Below are positions 40,566-52,992 of a stretch of 64,000 bases of DNA, piece after piece. A program made the translations under genes and the position numbers. Location of the stretch: positions 210,892,387 through 210,956,386 of the forward strand of contig NC_134365.1 in assembly GCF_035582795.1 (NCBI RefSeq). Reading direction: 5' to 3'. Each line of letters opens with the position of its first letter. The first letter of the stretch is position 1. Origin of the DNA: Mycteria americana (taxonomy: Eukaryota; Chordata; Aves; Ciconiiformes; Ciconiidae). Under the pieces are notes generated by a model. It worked only from the letters and a program-made list of their open reading frames with translations. It ran no database searches and was not told where the DNA came from.

Positions 40566-43049
40566 CTAAGTGGTGCTGATTTCTTCAGGTAAGAAATTAC
40601 AATATACCACGCTGTAAGAGTGAGTGATCTGTCAACAAGGATAATAGTTTAATGATTAAAACAGGTCATTTTCAATATGTTACTTATTTTTCAATTTCAC
40701 TCAAGAATACATAGACAACAGTAGAATTGTAGTTCTCCCATCAAAGGAAAGACTAACAGCTTCAATATTAATGTTAATTTTCTTAAGCGCTTTGGAAGAA
40801 GATGTGTCTGTCAGCACTATAGCTGGCTCAGAGCATTACATATGCTAGTCGTCAAGCTTACAACTGGCTGTAGGCAAAACACATCCTACGCTGAATCCAG
40901 TTCAAGGGACAGGTCAGGAGATTTATCTGGCCTTTATAAGCCTGGAGTCATAATTTCTTTTTGAAAGAAAACTGGGCGTTTCTGAGCACATCAGCTGCCT
41001 CCTCAGGTCTTCCCTCCCTTAATGTTTACTTTTCCAGCATTGGCTATGGTGGACTTTCAACCTCAGCTGTGACATGGTCTCCAGTTGATTCTGGGCATGT
41101 GTTTCCCCTTCCAGAGGGGAACAGGCTAGCAGCAAAATAGAAAACAGCAGCAGCAAGTTCTGCAGTATCAGGGTCTGTACAGGTACAAAGCCTGTAACAA
41201 GTTTTGTTTGAACATAAGTTTAAGAACCCCTTTACAAATTAACTATATTTCAGTCAGCCTTGCAACAGCAAAGTCAGCTACTAGGGCAAACCACTGGCTC
41301 AGGGCAGAAACAGCTGATTATACACTACCTATAAATCAGCACAGCAATCATTAACTCCTTAGGCACATGCTTGCTGCACACAGCAGAAAAAGACAATGGG
41401 TCCCACTTATCCAGATCTCAGGCCTTAGAGGAAAAAGCCAAAAACCTAATTACAATCCCAGACCTGACAGAGCTTTTGTTAGGAAGGACCATGATGTGAG
41501 CTAGCTGTTTATGTATACTTTTAGCTTCTATTTTAGAAAAATCCTAGCTTTTATGATTGTCAAAAATTGTAACTGTCCTTATACCATCAGCCTCTTAAAT
41601 CTGCATAAAGGAAAAAACTCAGCAGAAAAAAGAAATAAAAAGAGTTGGGAGATCATAGTGCTCACGTAACTGAAGTCTTGGAGCTCAATGTTCTGCCACC
41701 CCAAATTACTGCTGTAGCAAGCAGTAGAGAAAGGGAGAAGACGGCTACCTGTGTATAGTCATTTTCATCTTAGTTGGCCTTACCCATCTCCACAGGTGGC
41801 TCCCTCCCTTCTCTGGCTGTGGAGGAGAAAGTAAGAGGCTGGATTTGGTGCCTCTGGTAGAGTAGAAGCCTACTGTCAGATGGAGTGAATCATACCCCAA
41901 GACTTTAAGTGTGCACTGAACACAAGAAAGGGAGTAATTAGAGAAAGAAGGTGAGAAGATGGCTTTGGCAGCACTGTTTTAGATGATCCTCATCCCCTCA
42001 AGAACCTTTTGCCATGTCCAGAAGGAAGCTGTGCCAGCACTCAAGACACCAGTTGAAAAAGTCCTGAAACAGACTGAGAAGACAGGCTAGAACTGCTGTT
42101 GTGCAAAAGGTAGAGGCAAGACTTTGACACAGTTCAAATAAGTAGGCTCAAATATAACACCTAGACCATCACCTGCTGTTTAAAGGACAGTAGTCAGCTC
42201 AATCAAGAAAGGAGGGAAAGACTGTGGGAAAAGCTCAAGGTACCATAATAAACCCGATTTGATTGCTAGACAGTAGTCCTTACCCAGACGGACACAAAAG
42301 AGAAGTAGATCTGTGAGTCACCACCGCAAGGAGAACATTCACAGGGGAGTTTGTGTGGTGTGGGAGAGGGAGAACCTGAAAGGAGACAACAACAGACAAT
42401 TAAGATCCATCACAGAGGGGCAGAGTGACATTGAATTACTACAGAAGGCTTTCAAAGAAAGAACACAAATACTAAAGGGACGATAAGCTTATTAGTCTGA
42501 GGTGGTGCAACAAGAATAGAGAGAACAAGCACCTAAAAAGACTTTGAAAGTCTATCTTTTTGAAGAGGAAGAAAACATCAGAAAGTAGTCAAGGGCCAGG
42601 AGAATGCAGATGAACTGGGAACCATTATATTAATGGGGTAGGGGGGGTTGTCTAGTATCAAAACCTGAATTAAAACGAGTTTAGAGGGTAGAAGCCAGAA
42701 AGCAGAGGTTATAGGCAGGCTAGAGATGAGTCAAAGTGGGGGAGAAAAAGAAATATCTGGGAAAAACTGAAGACGGCAGTCAGTGAGAGAAGAGAATTTT
42801 AGCGATGACACCAAGAAGAGCAAAACATCTACAGATGCATCCGCAGAGGTTGTATTCCTCAACCGGGGCGAGGCGAGGAGATCCCGTCCGTGGCAGAGGA
42901 AGGCTGCAAGACAGCAGAGGCATCTGCTTGAGCGGCTGGGATTGGGGAAGGGATGGGTGATGGCAGGGCAAGAACAGGCGGGCCAGGCGAGGGTGGGGTC
43001 CTTAGGGAGAACATCCAGGCAGTCAAAGGCAGGAAAGAGCGCTGGAGCG

Positions 43050-44010
43050 AAGAAACACTAAAGCTGACCCTGCACTTGGCGTGGCTGCGAGAGGAAAGAG
43101 GGGATTATTCAGGCTGGAGCCGCCAGCTCGGGGGAGACTGGGCGGCAGAGGGAAGGAAAGGCAGGACAGCAGTAACGGGAAGCCGACCGGTACAACGAGC
43201 AGCTCCTCGGAATCTCACGGGAAGCGCGGGAACTGCGCCCTGAAGGGGAGCCCGGACCCTCCGGGCGAGGCGGGGAACGGCTGAAGGGGGAGGCAGCCGG
43301 GAGCCACCCCACACTGCCCGTGCCTGCAAAAGCGCTGGCCGACGCTGGCCTGCAAAAGCCCTGGCCCCGCACCCGGCCGCCACTAGCGCCTGACCGCACG
43401 TACCTGCCCCGCCGTCCGGGCTGCGCGGCGGCACTACCCGCCCCCGCCGCGGGCTGGTCCCGGGGACCGCCCGCCCCGCCACCCCCAGCATGGCGGCGCC
43501 GGACCGCGGGCCTTTCCCTCCCTCCCGTCAGCCCGCGCGCCTCTCGCGAGCGCCCGGCGCTATTTAAGCTCTCGGGCGGCCATTTCGTGCCCTTTGTGGC
43601 GGCCGCGCGGGAGGCGAGGGCAGTGGGGTGAGGGCGCGCTTGGCATCCGCCGCCATCCGCAGCGCTGGGGCGGCGGAGCGAGGGGTCCGGGTGAGGGGGG
43701 AAGAGTCGCGGCGGTATCGGGTCGTGCCCGCTCGCCTAGCGCCTCCGCCGAGGAGCCCGTCTGCGGGGAAGGGCCCGGGGCAGGCTGGCGGGCCGGCCTG
43801 GCCTGCCCTGGCGGGGGTTGTCCCGGGAGCGGGCTGTGTGGCGGCCGTTGGTGAGGGCCTCCTCGGGAGCGGTGCCGGTAGGGTGTCCCCGGCCTGTGGT
43901 AACTGGGTGGGCGCCTACGTACAAAATGTCTGCTGTGGCGCCGGCCCCAGCGCGCTGCTGGTAGCCGAGCTCGGCGAGGGGGGGCGAGCGGTGTGTCTAG
44001 GGCTGTTAAA
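43050..44010. promoter_or_regulatory. Divergent CpG-island promoter of C11orf54 and TAF1D
   Basis: A CpG-dense block separates the first exons of two genes read in opposite directions, with putative starts about 100 bases apart (C11orf54 near 43490, TAF1D near 43590). It contains an ATGGCGGCG YY1-like site at 43491-43499 and, on the TAF1D side, TATTTAAG at 43561-43568. Long open frames across the block on both strands come from composition only. Confidence 0.8.
43561..43595 (+). promoter_or_regulatory. TATA-like box and 5' TOP-like start of TAF1D
   Basis: TATTTAAG at 43561 is followed 29 bases later by the pyrimidine tract CCCTTT (43590-43595). C-initiated oligopyrimidine starts are usual in vertebrate snoRNA host genes and translation genes. 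A donor, GGGG before GTGAGGG, ends a short first exon at 43627. Confidence 0.5.
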
Positions 44011-45527
44011 CCTGAGGTAAATGTTGGCGAAGTAAGCGATAGCTCTTTTGGTAGGAGAGAAGTTAGTGTGAAATAGTCAGCCGGTTACATGTTGGTTGTT
44101 TTTCTTCCCTAAAGGATCTATGTGGTGTGCCAGCTGTTCAGAATAGAGCTGCAGTAGAGGCGGTGAATGATGCTGAGCTGCGAACTGTAAGTACCAGCCA
44201 CAGCCTGTGTAGTTGGAGTGCCGTTATCGCATGTGTTCCTGCTTTGATGTTAGGCTGTTCTGTTGCCGGGTGTTCTGTTTGTCAGGCTTTGCGTGAACCG
44301 ATGTTGGTGGTGTGCCTGCAGTTCGTCCAGGCCGTAGGTGCAGGTTGCTGTCAAAAATCACCTTTCTTCACAGCGAAGGGCAGATTGGGCCCCTGTGCTG
44401 CTATTTTAAGTGCATTAGGGTGAGTTAAGGTCTAGTGTACTTCTAAGTCTGCATTTAATGCAGTTTTGGAATGAAATATTTTCATTTTGAAAAATGCAGC
44501 TGCTGTGAACAGTTAGATGATGCAAAAAGTCGTCTAAATGTAGACTGCTTGAAAAATCACTGATATATGGCCGCAGCACATTTGTGATATTTTTATTTTC
44601 TTTGCTCTGAGAATAACTTTGAGGTCACTGTAGCTCTATGGGTTAGAGAAGAAATGGAACTTAATATTTTGTTAACAGTCATGGTTGTTTATGTTCTACA
44701 GCCATTTGTTCTGGCCTGCTATTCTTATTGTTTACTGGTATTCTATATGTATCTACTGTATTTTCAGACTTCTCAATTTGCTGTTGCATACCTTTGTCTT
44801 CCCATGCTTTTGGGAAGCCTTCTTTCTGAATCTGTGCAGTAATCTGTACTCTGAAACATGAAACTGTTATCCAGACAATAGCAGGTTATCTGAGGATGTT
44901 AGATGAGTTCTGCTGTAGTGTCTTCAGATGCTAAATTGTGTGTAACAACATTTGAAATACTAATGGGTATGATGATGGGTTTGTGCAGTTGTAAAAAGCA
45001 TGTAAAATTACAGAGTTACAGATCTACAGTGCTAGTAAATGACTAACAAGCAGGTAGAATAATTCGAGGCTATTGCATAGGAAGGACAAGTTCCTCTGCT
45101 GGGTGTTTCAGTCCCTTTTGTATAAGACTCGGGCAGCTGAAGGGGTGGATTGGGTTGTCTCGCAGATTCAAACTGAAAATTAGCATTTTGTTTGTGGGGT
45201 TAGTCTCCATGTCGATTAATAACCAGTGAACAAAGGGTTGGTAGATTGTTGGAGCAGGAGGCTTTAGGTGTTGTGTAGCTAGCAAAAGAACAGAGGGAAG
45301 ATGGCATTACTTCTGATGGTGACACTGTCTTAGATTAGTTTAAAAAGGTTGTAAACCACAGTGAAGTGAGTATTTGTGTATGACTTAAAACTGCAATATC
45401 TTTACAAGTATAAGAAGCTGTTGGCTATGTGTATGTGTGCTTATTTAAGGGAAAATGTATTCCTAGTAGGGAGAGGGTTAAAACATTCAGAACTCATCTC
45501 TACAAGTTTCTGAAGAATCTGATGCAA

Positions 45528-45609
45528 CTCTGAAGTTAGTCTTGCTTTGAGTGGGAGTTGGACCAAAAGAGCTGTAAAAATCCCTTCTGACCTAAATTAT
45601 GCTATGAAT
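45528..45609 (+). mobile_element. Old CR1 3' end
   Basis: The segment with GTGGGAGTTGGACCAAAAGA, then CCCTTCTGACCTAAATTATG and CTATGAAT, matches the end of an ancient CR1 3' UTR. It lies in the intron before the TAF1D start-codon exon, sense direction, heavily diverged. Confidence 0.65.
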
Positions 45610-45810
45610 ATCTTGAGATAAGTGGCTGCAACTTAACTGTTCCTCTGAAGGTTAACATGTTTGCTCGTGGTTCATGGGAAAATCTATGCTGAAGTTTGCT
45701 CACAGATTGTTTGTCTAAGTTTACCCTATTAGGTGGAGTGGTGGAAGGCTTGTTACCTGATTAACATATAATTTCTTTAATTCTCATTGATTTTTAGGGC
45801 AAACTGAAAC

Positions 45811-48800
45811 ATGACTGATACAGATGAATCCCGGGCTTCTGGCTCTGATTACCCTGATGCCCAAGAGCTAATATGCAGTCAGCAGAAAGAACCGTATAAG
45901 GTACATTTATGTGAAACAAATGCATGGATGGAGTGTTCATGTTCAAGACAGAAGAATGCTGCTCCTGAGGAATCTTCAGATGAGCTTAACAATATATGTA
46001 AATCATCAGCTGCTTCAGCTGAGGTTTTCCTGGACAGCAGTGATTCAGAAATGTGAGTTTTTATTTCTAGTTCATGTACAGAACCTGTATGATACATCAT
46101 AAAATTATACATTATTTTGAAAGTAAATATTGTTTCTTCTTCAGCAATCTCTCTGCTGCTAGTGGCAGTGAATACCATCCTAAGCGCTCTGTTGCACCTT
46201 CAAAGCAAAAAAAGAGATCTCTACCTTCAAGGCAACAAGCAGAATCTGTTGCAGGAGTGCCTGATAATGAAAGTTCAGATTCTTCTCTGTCTTCTCAAAG
46301 TCCAGTGAAATCATCGGAAACTTCCAAAAAGCAGAAGTCAAAACTCAATTTGAAAGCCATTTTTGCCTATCACTTCAGAGGAAAGAAGTTTAAGGCTGCT
46401 GCGCACCGCAGATACAAGGGTGGCTCGGGGAAGAAGAAGAAAAAGTATCAGAGCACACAGATGCGCACGGGGCGGCCACCACTGACAGCCTCACCACAAG
46501 AGCAGAAGAGAAGACTTCTAGATAGAGGTTTTCAATTTCCTTTTGTTGAAAAACATTATGGGAAGAAACACATTCCCTTAAAGATGGTTCTTGGCTATGA
46601 GGTGAGTCCTCTGTTTTGTGGGATGTCATATTCTTATTCTATATTAATTCTATATTAATAAGATAATGCTTATTTAATTCTATATTAATAGAATATTAAT
46701 TATCGTAATTCTATATTAATAAGATAATGTCTTATTCTTGTATTTAGTCTAAAAATAGTGAATTTAAATTGGGTATGTTGTGCTTCTGCCAGGTGTGCTA
46801 CAATGTAACAAATCTGTGTTTATTTTTGTTAAACAGGACACTTGGTGTTGTCTGTTTAATGCCTTTAAGACAAACACAGAATACATGTGTCAATTTAATA
46901 TTACAATTCAGTTGATAATAGAAATACTTTTTCTTTGCTTTATAGTGATATTTAAGATCTCACCTGATGTGTTTTTCTGTAGCAAGCAGCTGCAAAGGGA
47001 TATTTCCAGTACATTGAAGTGCTTAAATATGAAGAACATCTCAAAAAGGCTTTAAAAGCTCTTCAGGCTAGTGAAGACTTAGAAAGAGAATGTCTGGCAG
47101 TACGTAAACACAAATACTTAGATGATGAAGGCCCAATTTCCCCTATCCAGGAGGTGAAGTAAGTTTGTCTTTATTTTTTTAGGTGGTATACAACTTGCTT
47201 TTTTGTTCTTAACTAAAATCTAAGTTGGTGTGTATATAGGTAGATGCATGACACCCCACCCCAGCCCTCCAGCTCTTGGTTAGCCCCAGCCTGTTTGCTG
47301 GAGTGGGGAGGGCGTCAACACTGCTTTAGTCACAAATCCAAAACAGCACCATACAGGCTGCTCTGAAGAAAGTGAACTCCATCCCAGCCAGACCAGTACA
47401 ATCGGCTGCTGTGATGGTTGAGGAATTCAGGAGGTAGTACAGTTGCTTGTAGTAGCATGCGATTTTGTGACAGTTGTAGGTATACCAAGTTCAGTTCCTA
47501 TGCTGTCCTTTTAGCCTATCTCAACATTGGGTAATTAGATGTGAATATCTGCTTATGAAAGCATTGTTTATTTTGGGAACAAAACACTCAGCCAGTTGGG
47601 ATTCTGTGCTTGTAAATGTGACTTGGAATTTCTCATAGAATGAGGTATTTTTGATCTAAAGACCGATCATTGTTTTAAGTGGCGATTTGTACGGTCTCAT
47701 TAAAATGACATGGTAGAAACTTTTTTTAAACATATTTCCTGAAATTATTTCCTCTATAGTTATCCCAAATGAAGAAATGGAGTGTTTTTATGGCAAAGAC
47801 TAAAGGACATTTTTTATTTTCCTTTTTACTTTATTAAGTAAATTGAAGTATCATCTTTAGGTCTTTCTTTATGGTCAAACAGTTAACTTGCAATAAAGGG
47901 ATCAGTAAATCAGCAAGAATACTTAATGTGGTAAATTTACTCAGCGCCTTAAAACTAGAAAGCCTAAAAGACAGTGTAAAGATACAAAGCTGTCTTTCAG
48001 CTACTGTTCACTTCAGTAATCACTTAAACTGCTAATTTATGTGAGTTGAAGTATTAGGGTGAGCCTGTAAAATGAGTAACAATAATTAGTTTGCCCTCTT
48101 ACAAAAGAGCAGAAGAAACAAAGTTCTGTAGAATAAATGCAAGCCAGCTCATCCAGACACTCAATTCTTTATATAAAAATGAGTACTAGAAGATTTTCTA
48201 GGTTTTGGAACCAGTCCTCCCTGTGACACTTGTTGAAACTGTAGTACTAAAATGGCTTCATCTCTTTTTGGGGAGTTCTTTATCTCTTAAGAGAAAAACC
48301 TGTGTGTGGACAATAGGGGAATTGAATTTCATATTTGTGTTTCATGGCAGTATGGAGATATTTCTTAGTTGTAGTATCAGGAAGACAGGTGTGTACTCTT
48401 GTTAGCTGAGGCCTGTCCTCTTACTTTCTTGGTTGTATTCTGCTTATTTTCTAACTTGCTGACTTTCTAGCCTGTTTGCCAATGTAATCCTAAATATCTC
48501 AGTATTACTGTTGATGTCTACTACTAAACCTTTGTTCTGCTGCTAAGCACTGCTTGTGTTCTGCCAGTGTTGCTAGTTAGGATGTAATTCTGCTGTTAGA
48601 AACTATCATTTGAAAACAACCTCATGTAAAGTAGTATTATCTTACACCTGCAAGCTGTAGCACTTCCATACACATGAAGAGAAACCAGGGGTTGTGGTAG
48701 GAAAATAGTTCACACGTTTTAGGCTACTGTAAAAGTACAGAGCTTGATTTGAATTTTTATATTTCAGTGATGATGACAGCTTGAATTCTGATAATCAAGA

Positions 48801-49235
48801 AGACCTTGATGCCAGAGTAGTGGTGAGTAAATATTCCTTAACTTGTGAAACTCTCTAACCTTCTTTCTCTCCTGAGGTTAAAGAATTAGTAGTTAATGTT
48901 TGAACTACTAAATTCTTGAGCTTAGATCCAGAGTGAACTGTGTGATACCTGTGAATCTGGATCTGTAATGCAGAAGGAAGTTGTTTTGAGAGTCCACACT
49001 CTCCTCTTTGAAATAATGCTGGAATGTACAGGAATTCCAGAGTTTTCTGAAGAGTTCTTAAAGTTTGCAAAGTTGCTACCAAAATCTTACCTTTTAAGTA
49101 TCTCAAAACTAGACTTGTGAATACTTCTGTCTTTCATTTTCTTAGGAGAACAGTGCATTCATTATAAGCAGCAAAATTCCCAGTAAGAAAAAATCAAAGC
49201 CAGAAATGGAATGTGCAAAATCGGCTGTGAAGTGA
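45811..49235 (+). CDS. TAF1D: TATA-box-binding protein-associated factor RNA polymerase I subunit D
   Basis: Coding exons: 45811-46052, 46145-46601, 46983-47158, 48768-48822, 49146-49235, giving 339 residues. TAF1D (TAFI41) is a subunit of SL1/TIF-IB, which places RNA polymerase I on rRNA gene promoters in the nucleolus. The N-terminal third is serine- and acid-rich and poorly conserved. The middle has LNLKAIFAYHFRGKKFK, a Lys/Arg cluster, TGRPPL and RGFQFPFVEKHYGKKH. The conserved C-terminal core is QAAAKGYFQYIEVLKYEEHLKKAL, then KYLDDEGPISPI, as in mammals. Untranslated exons upstream: about 43590-43627 and 44115-44186. The last coding exon stops after ECAKSAVK; one frame over, VIELEEEEDCAAENAGLL continues to a stop at about 49290, resembling the acidic tail of other TAF1D proteins (see findings). 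A long spliced non-coding tail follows. Confidence 0.96.
46635..46737 (+). repeat. AT-rich minisatellite, about 30-31 bp unit, three copies
   Basis: Copies begin near 46646, 46676 and 46707, each opening with AATTCTATATTAATA; a partial copy precedes them. The array lies just after the donor of the second TAF1D coding exon. Confidence 0.85.
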
Positions 49236-50534
49236 TCGAACTAGAGGAGGAGGAAGACTGTGCTGCTGAGAACGCTGGGCTTCTGTAAGGATCACCTCAG
49301 TGAACAGAAAACTAAGAAATGAGGTGGCAGTGTTCACTCTCCAGATACCTTTTCCATGGCCTGCTTCATTTAAAACACTAGTCTGAAGTCAATGTTGTGA
49401 GCTATCAACTGAGCAACCTAGTCAGATTTGGATAAAGGTGAGTATATTGGGCTTCTGTCCGAGACAGTTACAAAACAAGTATAATCTGTATTTTTGCTAA
49501 GCCTTTAAGTGTCTTCTGTGCTGTCCTGTATCAGGTGTATAATATCGTTGATTCAGTGGCTGATAATCTTGCTGAAATGCTAGCTTCTGTAACTTGACTT
49601 CTTGGATGTTAACCAATTGATTATAGACTTTATGTAATTAAAAATAGGAAAACAAGTTCCAAATACTGTAACATGGCAGCAGCACAGTATAGAAAGTGTA
49701 TGCATTTGCATACATACATATACATGCTCATGTTACAAAGGGCAAATTGGACCCCTTTCTTTCATAGCTGACTCTTGTGAGTGGTACTTGAGTGATTATT
49801 TTTCTGTATCTTAAGGAAATGTAGGTTGTGCTTTGAAATACTTTGAAAGCTGAGTAAGGGTTGAAGACAGAATTGAAGCTTAATGCATATCTTTGCCTAC
49901 AGTAAAAATGTAAAAGTGGTTAGTCAACTTAGACAAAAGTCTACTGCAAAATATGGTTCATGCATTTGAATGATGATAAAATCAGTTTGCATGATTGAGG
50001 TTGTCTGTTCCATGCAGAATAACTTTTCCGAAAACTAATTCTTTGCTCCTGAATCTAATATGATAATCTAAAGTTACAAGTTATCTTAAAAATAACTGTA
50101 GCAGCATAGTGAATCTTAGATAAAAGATTCCTTTTCCCCTCTTGCCCTCCTCTGTCCAGAATGGGGTCTGATGTGAACACGACTAAGCAGAAGATGAAAG
50201 CTCTTTATAATGACAGTTCTTAACAAGCATTGTCCCAATTGTAAATACCTTTCTCAAAGGTGTTTAAGACAGTTGGAAGCATGACTAGTGAATGTTTAGA
50301 AATGCTCTGAATGTTGCTAACTCCTAGATGACAAGGCTGTCTTGGTAGTGGTAGAAATAAAAAACTGCTTGGAGAGTTTACCTGTGGATCAATAAGATGT
50401 AAATAACTGAAGGGTGATCTGCCTTGCTCAAATAATCAAATCTGTCAGCAACAAACTAACAGCTGTTCAGCAGGTAAAAGCAATCTGTGCTGAACAGGGA
50501 TGTTTTCAGAAAGAGACTCAAGATCTACTGGTTT

Positions 50535-50815
50535 AATTTGATAGGACAAGAGGAAATGGCCTCAAGTTGCGCCAGGGGAGGTTTAGACTGGATATTAGGA
50601 AATTTTTCTTCACCGAGAGGGTTATCAAGCATTGGAACAGGCTGCCCAGGGAAGTGGTTGAGTCGCCATCCCTGGAGGTATTTAAAGGACGTTTGGATGA
50701 GGTACTTAGAGACATGGTGTAGTGGTGGTTTTTGGCAGTGTTAGGTTTATGGTTGGACTCGATGATCTTAAAGGTCTTTTCCAACCTATATGATTCTGTG
50801 ATTCTGTAATTTCCT
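50535..50815 (+). mobile_element. CR1 LINE 3' end
   Basis: Starts inside the CR1 ORF2 C-terminus (GRFRLDIR- and EQAAQGSG-like remnants, with GGATATTAGGAAATTTTTCT), continues through the 3' UTR with GGTTGGACTCGATGATCTTA, and ends in the octamers ATTCTGTGATTCTGT near 50792-50808. It is severely 5'-truncated and lies in the TAF1D tail in sense direction. Confidence 0.93.
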
Positions 50816-51198
50816 TCAAAATGTAATTGACAATCTGAGATTGACAATAGGTGCTATGTATAATGAGAGCAGGTCAAGTTGCATTCCCTATATTCTTGAA
50901 TTAAGGTCCCAAATCTTCCTAAATCTTTCTAAATCTAAATCTTTCCCAAATCTTTCTAAAGGAAGTTTGGGGTTTCCCAGTTGCAACTTGGTAGCTCTAA
51001 GGGAGTGAGACTGCAAAAATTACTCTTCATTAGTTGAAGATCACATTTAATATTGGTCCAAAATTAATGGCTAAATGTAACTCTTTTAGGCATCTACCTG
51101 AGAAATACTCTATGGCTTGAAAGACTCATCCTGGATCTAGGAGTGGGGTGCTTGCTTGGTAAGGCATAGCGAGGTGGTATGCGGAGTCTCGCTCATTC

Positions 51199-51281
51199 TG
51201 CAGTTCATGTGATGAATTTTTCTGTTCAACTGCTGAGTGACTCAGAAATGAACTAAATTTCAATTCTGATTAGAACTGGAT
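51199..51281 (+). ncRNA. C/D box snoRNA, candidate SNORD5/SNORD6-type
   Basis: C box GTGATGA at 51209-51215 and D box CTGA at 51266-51269. A terminal stem CAGTTC (51201-51206) pairs with GAACTG (51273-51278). An internal D' box CTGA lies at 51233-51236. Upstream of D' is TCTGTTCAACTG, antisense to a 28S rRNA stretch I recall as GCAGUUGAACAUGG. It therefore probably guides 2'-O-methylation of 28S rRNA in the nucleolus. It lies in an intron of the TAF1D tail, about 120 bases before the acceptor at 51403. Human TAF1D hosts two C/D snoRNAs, SNORD5 and SNORD6; which one this is I cannot settle. Confidence 0.8.
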
Positions 51282-52184
51282 AAATACACATGAAAATCAA
51301 GCTTATTACAACTATTAATTGCTTGCTGAAACCTAACTTTTGTCTTTAGGAATCTTCACTTATTTGACCATATCTGATAGTTCTTATCACTTTTTTCTTC
51401 TAGTTTATGTTCTTTTTGGAAGATGAAATACTGATCAATTTTCTTGATGCACAAGGTAAGCTGTTACTTGGTTTGCAGTTCCTATTTTCTTCAGGTAGCT
51501 TTTTTGCTTCACAAAATGTTTTGGAAAAACAGTATAATGTATTCATACTTGAACTACACAAGTGTTTCATAGCTGTGCAGCTTCTGTGTGAAGCTTCCAA
51601 GGTACTGAGTTCAGTGCAACTTCTCTTTTATCAGTCTGACCAAAATTAGAGCCTGTAGCCTCTGCTTGAATGAAAACTAAAACTTTTGAGTTCTTCAATA
51701 CCTGTATATTAAATGCAGTTTTTGTTAGAAGTTACATACAGAAATACTTTGGTTTCACCTGATGTTGAATGCTGCAGGGCAACTTAGTCTGTCTGATTTG
51801 GTTTGGACACTACCTGGGATCTTCTCTGCTGAAGATGTTGGAGAACTACTGTACACTTAGTCTGGTGGTGCCCCACCCACACTTTCTGTACAGGCATGTA
51901 TTGTACAGCTGCAGCTTCTGATTGCTTCCCTGTGGTAAAATTTCATCTTAATGCATGTCCCATGCAAGAACAGGGAGGACAGCAGAAAGAAGCTGGTAGT
52001 CTTGCACGTATGTATTACTAAAGCTGTGAAAATTTTTACTGTAGGATGTTACCAAGTTTGCATGGCTTCAGGACAGTCTAGGAAATAGCATGGAAGAAAA
52101 CGCCATGTAAGATTACTGGACAGGAAAACATCTTTAACATGGGAAGGCCTGAGCTGAAGCTGGGCAAGTAATGAAACCTTACAA

Positions 52185-52318
52185 GAACATACTTAAGTAA
52201 GAGGACAGGAACAGAGCATCTTATTTGGTCATTGCTATAGTAGGGGTACTGGACTAGATAACATATCAGTTTGACACAGTGTAAATTGTTCTTATGACAG
52301 CATATCTGATACTGAATT
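52185..52318 (+). mobile_element. Possible ancient CR1/L3-like fragment
   Basis: The wording GGGGTACTGGACTAGATAAC and TTTGACACAGTGTAAATTGT, ending in TTCTTATG, recalls the 3' UTR of old amniote CR1/L3 families. It is too diverged to assign with confidence. Confidence 0.3.
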
Positions 52319-52370
52319 TCTTGCTACAGTTACCTTAGTTCAAACTGCACCTGTCTGTAGAAATAGAATA

Positions 52371-52424
52371 CACAGTAATGGAAGGTGACCATTACTCCAT
52401 TACACCACAGTAATGGAAGGTGAC
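52371..52424 (+). repeat. Short direct duplication, 19 bp repeated at 35 bp spacing
   Basis: CACAGTAATGGAAGGTGAC occurs at 52371-52389 and again at 52406-52424. The first copy with its flank also forms a perfect hairpin (AGTAATGG with CCATTACT). The block sits in a possible small exon ending at the donor 52434. Confidence 0.85.
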
Positions 52425-52992
52425 GTTACTAATGGTAAGTATGTAGTAAACTGAGAAATAGTTTCAAATGCTGTTTCAAAAATAGTGGAAAAATGAAAGC
52501 TGATACATTCAGTCTGTTCCAGCACGTGTTCAGTTTTTGTCTGTTGCTGTAGACAAAAACCTGGAACCTAGTGCTTAGAAAAAACCCTTCTTTTGCAACC
52601 CACAGCTGATGAACATATTAGTTGTGTTACTTATATGAAGGGACAGTATTTGCATGTATTCAAACAGCAGTTCATTCAAATACTGATGGATCTAGGGCAT
52701 GAGTTGTGTTCCAAATTTGCAGAGGTGTAGTTCAGTTATATCTATTTCTTTCCAGACTTGGCAGATGAACACATCAGTGCTGCAGCAGTGAGCAGTTGTA
52801 ACTTTTTTGGAGTGCTTGAATTCTTATGGCTGTTCGCTGGCCTTCTGATGTACAAATCTATTACTTCAGTGGACTTTTCTAGAACGTGTTAGTGAAAGAA
52901 GTAAGTTTTATGTTTCTGCTGCACTTCAGCATAAGAGTATTGTATTTCTTCAGACAAGTACTGTTCCCACAGCAAGTAATCAGTCTAATTTT

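Noticed and set aside
43081-44020. Open frames in the C11orf54/TAF1D promoter block
   Set aside because: Same reason: base composition opens all frames, and the first exons here are untranslated.
49971-50056. C/D snoRNA from ATGATGA near 49972 to CTGA near 50053
   Set aside because: There is no terminal stem and no convincing inner boxes.
52604-52710. C/D snoRNA from CTGATGA near 52605 to CTGA near 52685
   Set aside because: The C box lacks the purine start and the flanks pair poorly.
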